Below, one piece after another: positions 1 to 7,801 of a stretch of DNA of 19,609 nt (position 1 is the first letter of the stretch; each line of letters opens with the position of its first letter). A program made the position numbers and the translations under genes. Where the stretch lies: the NCBI GenBank assembly GCA_002710495.1, contig PAKE01000035.1:5412-25020 (forward strand). The letters are read 5' to 3'. The stretch is from Flavobacteriales bacterium. Lineage in GTDB: Bacteria; Bacteroidota; Bacteroidia; Flavobacteriales; BACL11. The notes beneath the pieces are model-generated. The model was not told the DNA's origin. It did no database searches and saw only the letters and a list, made by a program, of their open reading frames with translations.

Positions 1-114
1 TGCTTGCATAACTTCATCACTTACAAAATTCTCAGAAGCAATTAATTCAATTCCGTTTCTTTGTCTATAGTCTTCTTTTTCAATCAAATTGAAAATTTCT
101 GTATCTTTTTTCAT
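1..114 (-). CDS. glyA: Serine hydroxymethyltransferase, N-terminal fragment (cut by window edge)
   Basis: Reading the minus strand from the ATG at 114 gives 38 codons that run off the left edge without a stop. The peptide starts [14 protein letters not shown] and contains [12 protein letters not shown], the very conserved N-terminal block of serine hydroxymethyltransferase (E. coli has [11 protein letters not shown]). The enzyme is a cytoplasmic PLP protein that converts serine and tetrahydrofolate to glycine and 5,10-methylene-tetrahydrofolate. Only the extreme N terminus is visible, so the PLP lysine and most active-site residues cannot be checked. The gene is divergent from the flavoenzyme gene starting at 167. 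An exact TAnnTTTG box lies 36 bases upstream of the start on the same strand. Identity is based on the single conserved block but that block is distinctive. Confidence 0.9.
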   Translation of the reverse strand, partial: MKKDTEIFNLIEKEDYRQRNGIELIASENFVSDEVMQA

Positions 115-150
115 AATTTAGTTTTATTTTGGCTGAGTAAATTTTAAGCA

Positions 151-158
151 CAAATATA
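151..158 (-). promoter_or_regulatory. Predicted -7 promoter box of glyA (TAnnTTTG)
   Basis: The minus strand reads TATATTTG here, an exact match to the Bacteroidota -7 consensus TAnnTTTG. It would give a 5' leader of roughly 30 bases for glyA. A TTG on the minus strand at 182-184, 23 bases upstream of the box, could be the -33 element; it lies inside the first codons of the divergent gene. The match is seen; promoter function is inferred. Confidence 0.55.
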
Positions 159-166
159 GAATTAAT

Positions 167-1111
167 ATGAATAGAATAACACAACTTTTTGGAATAAAAT
201 ATCCGATAATTCAAGGAGGTATGATTTGGTGTAGCGGATGGGAACTTGCATCTTCTGTAAGTGATTCTGGGGGATTGGGTTTAATTGGTGCTGCATCCAT
301 GTATCCTGAAGTTTTAAGAGATCATATTATTAAATGTAGGGAAGCTACAGATAAACCTTTTGGGGTAAATCTTCCTTTGTTATATCCTGATTTAGACCAA
401 CATATTCAAATAATTATTGAGATGGGAGTTAAAATTGTTTTTACTTCCGCTGGGAGTCCTGAAAAATACACTTCGAGTCTCAAAGACAATGGAATAAAAG
501 TGGTTCATGTAATCTCTAATTTAAAATTTGCGAAAAAATCAGAAGAAGCTGGTGTTGACGCTATTGTTTGTGAAGGATTTGAAGCTGGAGGACACAATGG
601 AAAAGAAGAAATAACTAGCATATGTCTCATACCAAATGTATCTAAAAATGTACAGATTCCAGTAATTGCTGCAGGAGGAATAGGAAGTGGAAAAGCAATG
701 TTATCAGCTTTTAGTTTGGGTGCAGAAGGAGTACAGATTGGAAGTAGGTTTGTAGCTTCTCAAGAATGTTCTGCTCATACTAATTTTAAAGATGCTGTGG
801 TAGAAGCGAAGGAAGGAGATACTATGATGTCTTTAAGAAAATTAACTGCAGTTAGATTATTAAATAATAATTTCTACCAGAAGGTTTTAGAAGCTGAAAA
901 TAGGGGAGACTCCATAGAGGAATTAAGAGAACTGTTGGGTAGAGGAAGATCTAAGAAAGGTATGTTCGAAGGAGATTTAAAAGAAGGTGAGCTCGAGATA
1001 GGGCAGGTATCTTCTATGATAAATGAGATAAAACCGGTGAAAGCAATTATAGATGAAATTATTTCTGATTTTCAGATACAAAAAGAAAGAATTAGTAAAA
1101 TAGAATTCTAA
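167..1111 (+). CDS. Nitronate monooxygenase / FabK-like FMN-dependent TIM-barrel enzyme
   Basis: The 314-residue protein has the pattern of the 2-nitropropane dioxygenase/nitronate monooxygenase and enoyl-ACP reductase FabK family: N-terminal KYPIIQGGM, a GGHNGK block at residues 141-146 with the His143 expected in the active site, and two FMN phosphate-binding stretches, AAGGIGSG (168-175) and IGSRF (191-195). It is a cytoplasmic flavoenzyme of usual family length, with no signal peptide. Family members either oxidise alkyl nitronates, protecting against propionate-3-nitronate, or reduce enoyl-ACP in fatty acid synthesis. The sequence alone does not separate these two roles. Flavobacterial relatives with the same GMFEGDLxEGELEIGQ C-terminal block are usually annotated as nitronate monooxygenase. 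It is divergent from glyA and probably monocistronic. I see no exact -7 box for it; TAAATTTT at 138-145 is one base off. Confidence 0.85.
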   Translation: MNRITQLFGIKYPIIQGGMIWCSGWELASSVSDSGGLGLIGAASMYPEVLRDHIIKCREATDKPFGVNLPLLYPDLDQHIQIIIEMGVKIVFTSAGSPEKYTSSLKDNGIKVVHVISNLKFAKKSEEAGVDAIVCEGFEAGGHNGKEEITSICLIPNVSKNVQIPVIAAGGIGSGKAMLSAFSLGAEGVQIGSRFVASQECSAHTNFKDAVVEAKEGDTMMSLRKLTAVRLLNNNFYQKVLEAENRGDSIEELRELLGRGRSKKGMFEGDLKEGELEIGQVSSMINEIKPVKAIIDEIISDFQIQKERISKIEF

Positions 1112-1180
1112 GATTCTTTTGAACTTATAAGATATTTTACATCTTTTATACATTTAATTTTATTTAATCATATAATTCAC

Positions 1181-1188
1181 TATATTTG
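1181..1188 (+). promoter_or_regulatory. Predicted -7 promoter box of the thioredoxin-like T9SS gene
   Basis: TATATTTG matches TAnnTTTG exactly and ends 24 bases before the ATG at 1213. No TTG is present at the usual -33 distance. Match seen, function inferred. Confidence 0.5.
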
Positions 1189-1212
1189 TAGCTAAATAAA
1201 AATCTATCAACT

Positions 1213-2679
1213 ATGAATAAACATTTACTAATTACATTAATTACATTATTTTCATTTCAAAGCTTATTTGCTCAACTTCCTAATGGATCAATTGCTCCTA
1301 ATTTTGAGCTGACTGATCTCAATTCAGTAACTCATAAGCTTTATGAAGATTATACTGACTTAGGATACACTGTTTTTATAGATTTCTCTGCAGTATGGTG
1401 TGGTCCTTGTTGGTCATATCACACCTCTCATGCATTAAAAGATGTATATGAAAATCACGGACCTCTTGGGCATCCTGGTGTAAATGCTAGTACAACTAAT
1501 GATGTAATGGTTTTCTTTATAGAGGGGGATGGTAACTCAGAAACATGTCTTGGAGGAACAGGATGTGGAACTCAAGGCGATTGGATAACAGGAACTCCAT
1601 ATCCTATAATCTGTACGGATGCAAGTAGTGGTTTTGGTAACCCTGGTTCTATTGCAAGTACTTGGGCTATTAGTGGTTGGCCTACTGTTTATCAAGTTTG
1701 TCCTGACAGAACCTTACAATCGATTGGTCAAGCTCAATCACTTTATTCATTGGTAAACGCTTGCTTACCTCCACCTTCTTTTAATGATGACGCTAGAAGT
1801 TTTATGAATAGTTCAGCATCATCTGGTTGTTCTTCTATAGAGCCAGTAATAACTATACAAAACTATGGACTTAATAATCTTACGGAAGTAACAATTGATG
1901 TGTCTGTTAATGGAACTCCTTTACCATCAATGCTGTTTGATGAGTATTGGGATAATAATACAAATCAATACGAACCACTGAATCTTCCTACTTTAGATAT
2001 GAAAGATGTTGTGCTTAATCCAATAACAGATTTAGTAAATGGTGATGTAATTACTATTGATGTTAGTATGCCAAATGCAACTGTTGATTCTGATCCATTA
2101 AATAATCAGATAATTAGTTTTGTTGTAGATCTTGGTTTTAATAATGCATATTGGGATGGTGATTTATCTATTACTGTTTCTGGAGCAACTAATGTAAATG
2201 CTTGGTATCTTAAGAAAGTAAGTAATAATCAGATAATTGCTTCTGGTTGGGGTGGTGTTTCTAGTGCTACTAATTCTTTCCCATTAGAGTTTAACGAATG
2301 CTATACATTACAAAATGTTAATGGAGGTAATGAGAGCTATACTGTTACTGATGGAGCAACACCTCCACAAATTATATTACAAGGGACTGTTTCTGGTCCT
2401 GAAGACTTTGATAATTTTACGACAGGTAATGAGGTTTGGACTGGTATTGATAATCAAGAGATGACTTCTATTTCTGTATACCCTTCTCCTGCTAAAGATA
2501 AATTATATGTTAAAGGAAAATATGATTTTTTAAGGATTATTGATTTATTAGGAAAAGAAGTTTTGTATTCGAGATATGCAGAATCTATTGATGTTTCTTC
2601 TTTAAATAATGGACTGTATTTATTAGAGATTATATCTTCTGATAGAAGATATACTCAAAAAATCCAGATTGACAAATAA
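1213..2679 (+). CDS. Secreted thioredoxin-fold protein with T9SS type A sorting domain
   Basis: The 488-residue protein starts with a Sec signal peptide (residues 1-20, likely cut between A20 and Q21). Residues about 25-185 form a thioredoxin-like domain of the TlpA/Omp28-related kind: an intact redox motif C63-G-P-C66 preceded by W62, and a likely cis-proline in GWPT at P157. Residues about 190-305 resemble a CARDB-type immunoglobulin-like domain (IQNYGLNNLTEV, then DSDPLNNQI). Residues 417-488 form a type A T9SS C-terminal domain, with SVYPSPAKDKLYV followed by IIDLLGKEV and ending in KIQI. It is therefore expected to cross the outer membrane by T9SS and be surface-anchored or released. Extra cysteines at 112, 118, 134 and 163 may form disulfides. 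Substrate and physiological role are unknown. It reads as a single gene: 101 bases separate it from the upstream gene and 87 from the next. Confidence 0.85.
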   Translation: MNKHLLITLITLFSFQSLFAQLPNGSIAPNFELTDLNSVTHKLYEDYTDLGYTVFIDFSAVWCGPCWSYHTSHALKDVYENHGPLGHPGVNASTTNDVMVFFIEGDGNSETCLGGTGCGTQGDWITGTPYPIICTDASSGFGNPGSIASTWAISGWPTVYQVCPDRTLQSIGQAQSLYSLVNACLPPPSFNDDARSFMNSSASSGCSSIEPVITIQNYGLNNLTEVTIDVSVNGTPLPSMLFDEYWDNNTNQYEPLNLPTLDMKDVVLNPITDLVNGDVITIDVSMPNATVDSDPLNNQIISFVVDLGFNNAYWDGDLSITVSGATNVNAWYLKKVSNNQIIASGWGGVSSATNSFPLEFNECYTLQNVNGGNESYTVTDGATPPQIILQGTVSGPEDFDNFTTGNEVWTGIDNQEMTSISVYPSPAKDKLYVKGKYDFLRIIDLLGKEVLYSRYAESIDVSSLNNGLYLLEIISSDRRYTQKIQIDK

Positions 2680-2766
2680 TATAAAAAATATATTTTGAAT
2701 ATATAATGAAAGAATCTTTTTCTTTATATTCTCGTATATATTTTTAAATAAAATAATCTGTAATCA

Positions 2767-5700
2767 ATGAAGAAAATAGCTGTATCCTTAATTTTAATTC
2801 TTAGTAGTTTATTTTCCTACTCATCACATTTTATGGGAGGTGAAATTACGTGGCAGTGCATTAAAGGAGGTCCTGATGTTGGTAAATATATTTTTCAAAT
2901 GAAAGTATATAGAGATTGCAATGGAATTACTTTTTCTCAAACCTCTCAAACACTAACTCATCATAATTATCCCTCACTTGGAACTACAACTCCAATATTG
3001 TTAAATTTCATTTCCACTACAGATATTTCTCCAACTGGGTCAATTGCTTCTGGTAATACTTGTGTTGATTGTGCTAGTGGTCAACTTGGTGGTGTAGAGG
3101 AATATATATGGAGATCTGACCCAATGATATTAGGAGGAACTCCTCCTGCGGAAGGATGGCATTTTACTTGGGGTAGTTGTTGTAGAAGTAGTAATATTAC
3201 TAATGGAATGAATGATGAGAGTTGGACTTTAAGAGCTGTAATGTATCCGTATACGGATCCAGCAACTGGAAATGCTCTTCCTGCGGATCCTTGTTATGAT
3301 TCTTCTCCTAAGTTTGAAGAGCAAGCGAAAACAATTATATGTACAGGATATGAATTTTCGTATTCACACAACGCTTTTGATGACGAGTTAGATGAGATTG
3401 TATATTCTTGGGGAGAACCACTTGGAGATGCGTTCGCTTATGATCCTGCTAATCCAAATGCTACCGCTCTTGCTTTTGACCCTCCTTATACAGTAAATTC
3501 TCCCATTCCAGGTGCTCCAACCTTGGAATCTTCAACTGGAGAGATCACTTATAATTCTAATACTGCTGGTGTATTTGTAACTTGTATTAAGGTAGAAGCT
3601 TTTAAATGTGGTCAGTTAGTAGCAGAAATATACAGAGAGGTCCAAGTTCTTTTAATCGATTGTGGAGTATATACTCAACCACAAGATGGGTTTAATGACC
3701 CTCCAACAATTACAGAAGCATTTACTGATCCTGCAACAGGACTACCTACTTATGAAACGACCGTTTATGCTGGACAGTTAGTACAGTTTAATATTGAAGC
3801 AGAAGATTTAGATACTTATGCCGGTGGTCAGTTGCAACAAATTACTTTAGATGCTGATGGTGGTCAGTTTGCTTCTGATTATGTGACTGTAAACAACTGT
3901 GCGAATCCCCCTTGCGCTACTTTTAATAATGGTGCTGGAGTTACTCCACCCTTTTCTGCACCTGGTCTTGTGTCAGGCGTATTTGAGTGGCAAACAGATT
4001 GCTCTCACATGACAGCAGATGTTGGTTGTAACACCACATCCAATATATTTACATTCCTAATTAAAGCTGAAGATGATTTTTGCCCTGCTAATGGAATTTC
4101 TATTGCCACAATTAAGATTACTGTTGTACCACCTATCCCAGATTTAAGATGTACTGAAGTTTTACAAAATGGAGATGTAATGCTTACGTGGAAATATGTA
4201 GATGGAGCTCCTCCAACAGCAGAGCCATACATGGTGTGGTATTCTGATAATCCGAATGGTCCTTTTAATTTAATTGATAGTGTTTTCTTTCCTTTAACAA
4301 CATTTACGCATGCTGCTGCTGGTGGGAATGACGGTTCTCAGTATTATTATCTTTCTACAGAGGAAGGATGTGGAATTTCTTCAGGAGATTTAAATTCGGA
4401 TACCTTATCTAGTATCTTTGTAGATGTAGTTCCAATAAACCAGGGAATTAAAGCTTATTTGGATTGGAATGCAATTCATGATCCTTTATTATTTACTTCT
4501 TCTACCAATTATGAATTGTTTTTAAAAAATCCAAATACTAATTTTACTAATATATTATCTACTCCAACTCAGAATTACACACATGATTTGGAGTTTTGTG
4601 ATTATTTCCCAGAATTTTATGTGACAATTGATGATGTTAGTGGATGTTCTTCAAAATCAAATATTGGAGTAACTAATTTACTAGACACAATTACTCCTGT
4701 TACACCAATAATTACTGATGTTTCGGTAGATGTAAATGGATGGTCAGTAATTTCCTGGGAACCTTGTCTAGGATCAGATTTTTATGCTATTTACAAACAA
4801 GATGAGTTTGGAGTTTGGGTAACTATTGATTCTGTATTTGGAGTAAATAATACAACCTATACTGATTCAAACTCTAATGCTGTAAATCAATATGAGTTGT
4901 TTGAGGTTAGAGCGTTAGATAGTTGTGGGAATGCATCACAAACTAGCATAGAACATAATTCCATGAACTTAGAAGCAGATTTGGGGGCTTGTGATCATAC
5001 TATAACTATGGACTGGAACGACTATGTAAATTGGAGTGGAGGTACGGATCATTATGAAGTAGTGATTAATGAATCTACTTGTGGAATAGATCCCAGAACA
5101 ATGATACGATTAGAAGGTGATATTTCAGATTTTGTGCTTGAAGATATTATTAGTTCCTGTACATACGATATTTATATTTTGGCATATAATTCAGACTCTA
5201 CCTATGTAGCAATGTCCGATGTAATCACGTTTTATGCGGATTTACCTAAGCTGCCAGATTTCAATTACATTACTACTGCTACTGTTAATCATGACGATGG
5301 AGCAGTTGATATTTCATGTTATATTGATAATACTGCGATTATTGATAAATATGAAATTGACAGATCTGAGAGAGAAACAAATAATTTTCTTAATATAACT
5401 TCTATTCCTTTTCCTAACAGTGGAGATATGATTTATTATCACGATACAGATGTGTCAACAAAAGATCACTTTTATCAATACCATATATTTCCTGTAGATA
5501 CCTGCGGAAGAAGAGTTTCTACTCCTATTGCTCCTCTTTTAGCAATTGACACCTCTGTTTCTCAGACTATTTTGTGTGAAGTAGAAATAAATACAGATTA
5601 TGGAAATATTTTATTCGAAGAACAGTACACGAATACAATTTGGTTTAATAATTATATTGATTGGTTAGGAGGTGTGTCTCAGTACAACATATATCGTTCC

Positions 5701-6177
5701 GTAAATAGAGATCCATATATATTAATTCCTTTACATACCTTTTATCCTGGAGACTCTTTAGTTTATGTAGATTTAGTCACTAAATTTGTGGATGGAAATG
5801 GCAGGTTCTGTTATTATATTGAAGCTGTTGAAGGAAATGGAAATGATTTCGGTTTTACGGAAAGAAGTTTATCTAATATAGCTTGCGTCTCTCAAACTCC
5901 AAAACTATTTGTTCCAAATATATTTACCCCTAATGATGATGAACATAATGAACTATTTAGACCTGTAACCGCATTTGTTTCCGAAGAAGGATATTCTTTT
6001 ACGATTTATAGTAGGGGTGGAGAAAAGATTTTTACTACAAATATGCCCTCAAAAGGTTGGGATGGTAAATATGGAGGAAAAGATGCTCAAATAGGTAATT
6101 ATGTTTACCATGTAGAATATATAAATGGAGTAGGAGAGTTTACGGAAAAAACTAGTGTATTTAGATTACTCCGATAA
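2767..6177 (+). CDS. Large exported adhesin-like protein with T9SS type B (CHU_C-like) sorting domain
   Basis: The 1136-residue protein begins with a signal peptide (about residues 1-19, MKKIAVSLILILSSLFSYS) followed by SHFMGGEITWQC and YRDCNG, an N-terminal block common in large gliding-motility-associated C-terminal-domain proteins of Bacteroidota. A cysteine-rich part around residues 95-145 carries GSCCRSSNITN. The middle (about 455-1040) has repeated stretches that look like divergent fibronectin type III or Ig-like modules, for example segments ending VSWEP-like or DWNDYVNWSGG. Residues 1047-1136 are the sorting domain: VPNIFTPNDDEHNELFRP, then FTIYSRGGEKIF, GWDGKYGG and GNYVYHVEY. It is expected at the cell surface, probably in adhesion or matrix contact; no enzymatic motif is visible. 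It is similar in location but not in sorting class to the preceding gene. Function beyond surface export is not assignable. Confidence 0.85.
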   Translation: MKKIAVSLILILSSLFSYSSHFMGGEITWQCIKGGPDVGKYIFQMKVYRDCNGITFSQTSQTLTHHNYPSLGTTTPILLNFISTTDISPTGSIASGNTCVDCASGQLGGVEEYIWRSDPMILGGTPPAEGWHFTWGSCCRSSNITNGMNDESWTLRAVMYPYTDPATGNALPADPCYDSSPKFEEQAKTIICTGYEFSYSHNAFDDELDEIVYSWGEPLGDAFAYDPANPNATALAFDPPYTVNSPIPGAPTLESSTGEITYNSNTAGVFVTCIKVEAFKCGQLVAEIYREVQVLLIDCGVYTQPQDGFNDPPTITEAFTDPATGLPTYETTVYAGQLVQFNIEAEDLDTYAGGQLQQITLDADGGQFASDYVTVNNCANPPCATFNNGAGVTPPFSAPGLVSGVFEWQTDCSHMTADVGCNTTSNIFTFLIKAEDDFCPANGISIATIKITVVPPIPDLRCTEVLQNGDVMLTWKYVDGAPPTAEPYMVWYSDNPNGPFNLIDSVFFPLTTFTHAAAGGNDGSQYYYLSTEEGCGISSGDLNSDTLSSIFVDVVPINQGIKAYLDWNAIHDPLLFTSSTNYELFLKNPNTNFTNILSTPTQNYTHDLEFCDYFPEFYVTIDDVSGCSSKSNIGVTNLLDTITPVTPIITDVSVDVNGWSVISWEPCLGSDFYAIYKQDEFGVWVTIDSVFGVNNTTYTDSNSNAVNQYELFEVRALDSCGNASQTSIEHNSMNLEADLGACDHTITMDWNDYVNWSGGTDHYEVVINESTCGIDPRTMIRLEGDISDFVLEDIISSCTYDIYILAYNSDSTYVAMSDVITFYADLPKLPDFNYITTATVNHDDGAVDISCYIDNTAIIDKYEIDRSERETNNFLNITSIPFPNSGDMIYYHDTDVSTKDHFYQYHIFPVDTCGRRVSTPIAPLLAIDTSVSQTILCEVEINTDYGNILFEEQYTNTIWFNNYIDWLGGVSQYNIYRSVNRDPYILIPLHTFYPGDSLVYVDLVTKFVDGNGRFCYYIEAVEGNGNDFGFTERSLSNIACVSQTPKLFVPNIFTPNDDEHNELFRPVTAFVSEEGYSFTIYSRGGEKIFTTNMPSKGWDGKYGGKDAQIGNYVYHVEYINGVGEFTEKTSVFRLLR

Positions 6178-6185
6178 ATTTCAAT

Positions 6186-6199
6186 CTTAATTTCTTAAG
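6186..6199 (+). terminator. Possible weak terminator hairpin after the large T9SS gene
   Basis: CTTAA-tttc-TTAAG forms a perfect 5-bp stem nine bases after the stop codon and is followed by TCTCTTTTT. The stem is short and AT-rich, so it would be a weak intrinsic terminator at best; it could be chance in this base composition. Confidence 0.25.
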
Positions 6200-6242
6200 T
6201 CTCTTTTTGGGAATTTTTTAGCGATAATAAGGATAAAATTAG

Positions 6243-6250
6243 TACTTTTG
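6243..6250 (+). promoter_or_regulatory. Predicted -7 promoter box of guaB
   Basis: TACTTTTG matches TAnnTTTG exactly, 24 bases before the guaB ATG, the same spacing as the box in front of the gene at 1213. No -33 TTG is present at the expected distance. Confidence 0.55.
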
Positions 6251-6274
6251 CAGACAATTTTAACAAAATAGTTT

Positions 6275-7741
6275 ATGGGAGTAGATAATAAAATTATAGG
6301 AGAAGGATTAACATTTGATGATGTTTTAATTGTTCCTCAATATTCAGAAGTGCTTCCTCATTTAGTAAAAACTAAGAGTCGTTTTTCAAGAAATATAGAA
6401 TTAAACGTTCCTTTAGTTTCTGCTGCTATGGATACAGTAACCGAATCATCAATGGCTATCGCTATAGCACAGGAAGGAGGAATTGGTGTGCTTCATAAAA
6501 ACATGAGTATTGAATCTCAATCACTAGAAGTCAGAAAAGTAAAAAGATCGGAAAGTGGAATGATATTAGATCCGATAACTTTAAATAAATCTGCGATAGT
6601 TGGTGATGCTTTACAAATAATGAAGGATAATAAAATTGGAGGTATTCCGGTTGTAGATTCTAAAAATAAATTAGTGGGAATTGTTACTAACAGAGATTTG
6701 AGATTTGAGAAAGATATGAGTCAGAGCGTTTTGGATATCATGACTTCTGATGGTATTGTTACTACCGAACTTACTGATTTAGAAAATGCTGAAAGAATAC
6801 TTCAAGAGAATAAAATTGAAAAATTACCAGTAATAAACTCAGATAATAATTTAGTTGGTTTAATCACTTTTAAAGATATTATCAAAAATAGAATGCGTCC
6901 TAACGCATGTAAAGATAATTTTGGAAGGTTAAGGGTAGCTGCAGCTGTTGGTGTAACAGGAGATGTTATGGAAAGAGTAGAGGCTCTTGCAGAATCTTCA
7001 GTAGACGCTATAATAATTGATACTGCTCATGGACATTCTAAAGGAGTGATTGATATTCTTAAAAAAGTAAAATCGAAATATAAAAATATTGATGTAATTG
7101 TTGGAAATATTGCTACCGCAGATGCCGCGAAAATGTTAATTGATGCAGGTGCAGATGCAGTGAAGGTTGGTATTGGTCCTGGTTCCATTTGTACTACAAG
7201 AATTGTTGCTGGAATTGGAGTGCCACAACTTACTGCTGTAATGGATGTTTTCTCAGTTTGTAGTAAAAATAAGATTCCATTAATAGCAGATGGAGGGATC
7301 CGTTATTCAGGGGATGTTGTAAAAGCACTTGTTGCAGGAGCAAGTTGTGTGATGTTAGGTTCTGTACTTGCAGGTGTTGAAGAAGCTCCTGGAGAGACAA
7401 TTATATTTGAAGGAAGAAAGTTTAAAACTTACAGAGGAATGGGCTCTATTGAGGCAATGCAAAGAGGTTCAAAAGATAGATATTTCCAATCTGAAGAATC
7501 AGATTCTAAAAAACTAGTTCCGGAAGGAATTGTCGGAAGAGTTGCATATAAAGGTACATTATCAGAAGTTACTCATCAAATTATAGGAGGATTAAAATCT
7601 GGTATGGGTTATTGTGGAGCAAATAATATTGAAGAGTTGCTTGCTGCCAGATTTGTTAAAATCACCTCTTCAGGTATAACAGAGAGCCACCCTCACAATG
7701 TAACTATTACAAGGGAATCTCCAAATTATAGCAGAGGATAA
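6275..7741 (+). CDS. guaB: Inosine-5'-monophosphate dehydrogenase
   Basis: The 488-residue cytoplasmic enzyme oxidises IMP to XMP with NAD+, the committed step of GMP synthesis. Its N terminus (EGLTFDDVLIVPQYS, residues 10-24) is diagnostic. Two CBS domains are inserted at about residues 95-205 (KIGGIPVVD and KIEKLPVIN, each followed by a LVGIVT- or LVGLIT-type strand); these are the usual nucleotide-sensing regulatory module. The catalytic loop GPGSICTTR places the nucleophile at Cys306, close to Cys305 in E. coli. IADGGIRYSGD and YRGMGSIEAM are the IMP-binding segments, and the mobile flap region around RYFQ follows. Length is normal and all key residues are present. It probably has its own promoter. 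The export-chaperone run begins 60 bases downstream, so read-through into it is possible. Confidence 0.97.
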   Translation: MGVDNKIIGEGLTFDDVLIVPQYSEVLPHLVKTKSRFSRNIELNVPLVSAAMDTVTESSMAIAIAQEGGIGVLHKNMSIESQSLEVRKVKRSESGMILDPITLNKSAIVGDALQIMKDNKIGGIPVVDSKNKLVGIVTNRDLRFEKDMSQSVLDIMTSDGIVTTELTDLENAERILQENKIEKLPVINSDNNLVGLITFKDIIKNRMRPNACKDNFGRLRVAAAVGVTGDVMERVEALAESSVDAIIIDTAHGHSKGVIDILKKVKSKYKNIDVIVGNIATADAAKMLIDAGADAVKVGIGPGSICTTRIVAGIGVPQLTAVMDVFSVCSKNKIPLIADGGIRYSGDVVKALVAGASCVMLGSVLAGVEEAPGETIIFEGRKFKTYRGMGSIEAMQRGSKDRYFQSEESDSKKLVPEGIVGRVAYKGTLSEVTHQIIGGLKSGMGYCGANNIEELLAARFVKITSSGITESHPHNVTITRESPNYSRG

Positions 7742-7801
7742 AACAAAGTAATAAATCACTAAATAAATCGTTCTTTGAACACAAAAATTAAAATATAAGA
7801 A

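Noticed and set aside
1130..1146. AAGAT/ATCTT hairpin after the flavoenzyme gene as a terminator
   Set aside because: Five AT-rich pairs with a seven-base loop and no clean T-run; not distinguishable from chance.
2697..2731. GAATATA/TATATTC imperfect hairpin after the thioredoxin-like gene
   Set aside because: The stem is A/T only apart from its base pair, has a large bulge, and the T-run is several bases away.
7770..7780. GTTC-ttt-GAAC inverted repeat and CTTTG element before the double-parvulin gene
   Set aside because: Only four base pairs, and as a -7 box it differs from TAnnTTTG at both the T and the A.
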